This document shows, one piece after another, positions 62,716 through 64,000 of a stretch of DNA of 64,000 nucleotides (positions are counted from its first letter, which is position 1; each line of letters opens with the position of its first letter). Source of the DNA: JBFHIZ01 sp963666475 (GTDB taxonomy: Bacteria; Bacillota; Clostridia; Lachnospirales; Lachnospiraceae). Location: the NCBI GenBank assembly GCA_963666475.2, contig CAXXJM010000001.1:1674001-1738000 (forward strand), in the 5' to 3' direction. Below the pieces are notes generated by a model, which worked only from the letters and a program-made list of their open reading frames with translations, was not told the DNA's origin and did no database searches. A program made the position numbers and the translations under genes.

Positions 62716-63788
62716 TTGCGCTCTCCTTTTTCCCTACACAAGTTGATTCCATCTATGGTCGGACATCCACCTAGACATTGAACTCTTTTTTTACACTCTA
62801 CGCATTTTAAAAAAAATCTTTCGCGAAAACTATCAAATGAAGAACTATCCCATGCTTCTTGTATCGAATATTTTTTTAAGTCAATACTATACGCCTCTTT
62901 CTGAGCGAATGAGCACGGATACATTTTCATCTCTGCATCGACATATGCTGAAAAGCGACCGCCCTCGCATGGCTCTATGCAGGCTTCATCCACTTCATGA
63001 CAGTAGGATACGATTCCTGTTGTAGAGCAGGAATCAAATCCTATTCCAAATGGAAAATCATTTTGATCAATCAGCTTAAAAAAGCGTTCTAAATATGGAT
63101 TGTCCTGTGTTAAAACCAAATCCAAATTTACATTTCCGATGGGTTTATATAACAGAAAAATAACGGCTCCTATACCTTTTGGAAAATCCTTGTTTTCCAA
63201 TCGAATACATGCGTCCTCAATCGAATGTTCTGAAAGAATGAAATGTATATTTGTAGTCACTCCTTCTGACAAAAGAACCGAAATAGCACGGAATGTATAC
63301 TCCGTCTGATACCAGCTGACCGCAGCCGCTCCACAGTAATTCTTTATCCACTTCGCTTTTTCCTCAGTCATTTGATAACCGGAAGTCGTAATATTGGGGA
63401 CGATCCCATATTTTCTTGTAAGCCGTAGAATCGTCTCGAACTCTTCGTGACAGTCTGCATCCCCTCGTCCACCCAACGCTAATTGCTGTACTTTTCCAGA
63501 ACATTCTTTCAAGATTTTTTCATAATCTTCCAGTAGCATATTGGGACTTTGAATCTGATTTCCCTCTTGGTAACAAAAAACTCCTGCTTTTTCACATCTT
63601 CCACTGAGACCATGAAGACAGTGTCCCATTATTCCAACATCAATCAAATGTGGAAAATCTGCGCGAAACGGTTCTTCGTTCGTCATAATACCATCTTCTC
63701 CTATTACATTGGAACGAAAATATGCACCACTCATATCGTCAAACGTAGTGTAATAATGATACCGAAAATCATAGTTGTACTTTATCAT
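62712..63788 (-). CDS. Radical SAM protein with SPASM-like cysteine-rich C-terminus
   Basis: The 358-residue protein has an N-terminal Fe-S motif with unusual spacing: Cys57-x7-Cys65-x6-Cys72, in GHCLHGLSGRCEKAGVFCYQ, rather than CxxxCxxC. The barrel continues with LALGGRGDADCH and ITTSGYQM. A SPASM-like region follows, with DSCSTTG, EPCEGGRFSAYVDAEMKMYPC, and a cluster Cys329, Cys332, Cys338, Cys342 and Cys351. SPASM radical SAM enzymes often modify peptides or proteins encoded next door. The neighbour here is the GFVTNSSSS protein (4-bp overlap). An upstream membrane-protein gene ends 24 bases earlier. Confidence 0.88.
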   Translation of the reverse strand: MIKYNYDFRYHYYTTFDDMSGAYFRSNVIGEDGIMTNEEPFRADFPHLIDVGIMGHCLHGLSGRCEKAGVFCYQEGNQIQSPNMLLEDYEKILKECSGKVQQLALGGRGDADCHEEFETILRLTRKYGIVPNITTSGYQMTEEKAKWIKNYCGAAAVSWYQTEYTFRAISVLLSEGVTTNIHFILSEHSIEDACIRLENKDFPKGIGAVIFLLYKPIGNVNLDLVLTQDNPYLERFFKLIDQNDFPFGIGFDSCSTTGIVSYCHEVDEACIEPCEGGRFSAYVDAEMKMYPCSFAQKEAYSIDLKKYSIQEAWDSSSFDSFRERFFLKCVECKKRVQCLGGCPTIDGINLCREKGERK

Positions 63789-63812
63789 CTCATCTTCCTC
63801 ACGAGCTCACAT

Positions 63813-64000
63813 TCACTTTTTTTTATTTAGAATCATTAAGACAACTCCCAATACAAAAAGAATCGAACCAAGAATATAACCGATATAATCTCCTATTATG
63901 AATGGAAGTATTTTTCTCATCAAACTAAGAAGGATTGCTGATACGGTCCCAAGACCAAAGACCTGGCGAATCATTTCACTATTTTTTGAGAACAAATCTG
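63813..64000 (-). CDS. C-terminal part of a membrane protein (partial, runs off the right edge)
   Basis: About 62 codons are open from the window edge to the stop at 63813. They contain two hydrophobic segments (GLGTVSAILLSLM, FIIGDYIGYILGSILFVLGVVLMIL) and a Lys-rich end. No ribosome site precedes the internal ATG or TTG codons, so the true start is beyond 64000. It lies 24 bases before the radical SAM gene and may be in the same transcript. Family unknown. Confidence 0.55.
   Translation of the reverse strand, partial: DLFSKNSEMIRQVFGLGTVSAILLSLMRKILPFIIGDYIGYILGSILFVLGVVLMILNKKK

Noticed and set aside
1..64000. Prophage, insertion sequence, CRISPR array, tRNA or rRNA genes
   Set aside because: No integrase, transposase, terminal repeats, repeated spacers or recognisable RNA gene was seen on either strand.

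Overview
The window looks like chromosome from a motile, carbohydrate-degrading anaerobic Firmicute, most likely a Lachnospiraceae-type clostridium. The evidence is AT-rich DNA, strong AGGAGG-type ribosome sites, U-tailed hairpin terminators, a T-box in front of leuS, a SigI/RsgI pair, a YesM/YesN-type two-component system, a maltodextrin importer without its own ATPase gene, and HD-GYP/GGDEF proteins. Family assignments come from reading motifs, not from database searches. I see no rRNA, tRNA, CRISPR array, insertion sequence or prophage.

Layout. 1-4.2 kb: the 5' end of an unidentified gene behind a promoter and an attenuator-like leader (minus strand), then a chemotaxis operon (receiver-CheX fusion, CheX, MCP, histidine phosphatase). 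4.4-9.8 kb: T-box and leuS, then a cobalamin-binding sensor coupled to a two-gene ABC exporter. 9.8-12 kb: alpha/beta hydrolase, a short serpin-like lipoprotein, an HExxH protein. 12-15.8 kb: sulfur operon metY-cysK-mnmA-rrf2 with a palindrome at its promoter. 15.9-24.8 kb: enolase, SPFH protein plus ribbon-helix-helix protein, a toroid-like protein, iron alcohol dehydrogenase, GGDEF/HD-GYP protein, beta-lactamase-like protein, HAD phosphatase.

24.9-42.7 kb is a maltodextrin locus: GH31 alpha-glucosidase, lipoprotein alpha-amylase, two solute-binding lipoproteins, MalF/MalG permeases, sensor kinase and AraC-type response regulator, one reading frame joining MalQ to glycogen/maltodextrin phosphorylase, and a divergent AraC regulator. 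Extracellular amylase would release dextrins, the ABC system would import them, and MalQ, phosphorylase and GH31 would process them inside.

42.7-53 kb: VanZ-Nudix fusion, purine nucleoside phosphorylase, aldo/keto reductase, EstA-like esterase lipoprotein, AraC regulator, HD-GYP protein, YitT membrane protein, GH127 arabinofuranosidase. 53-57.4 kb: an ECF sigma/anti-sigma operon with unusual start codons, then a secreted protein with sigI and rsgI. 57.5-64 kb: a tightly packed minus-strand series that may be one transcription unit: a membrane protein running off the window, a radical SAM enzyme, a 789-residue protein with an N-terminal GFVTNSSSS motif overlapping it by 4 bp, a membrane protein and katG.

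The strongest leads are the radical SAM/GFVTNSSSS pair, the malQ-phosphorylase fusion that keeps a perfect internal ribosome site and looks like the loss of a single T, the half-size serpin lipoprotein, and the attenuator leader at the left edge.
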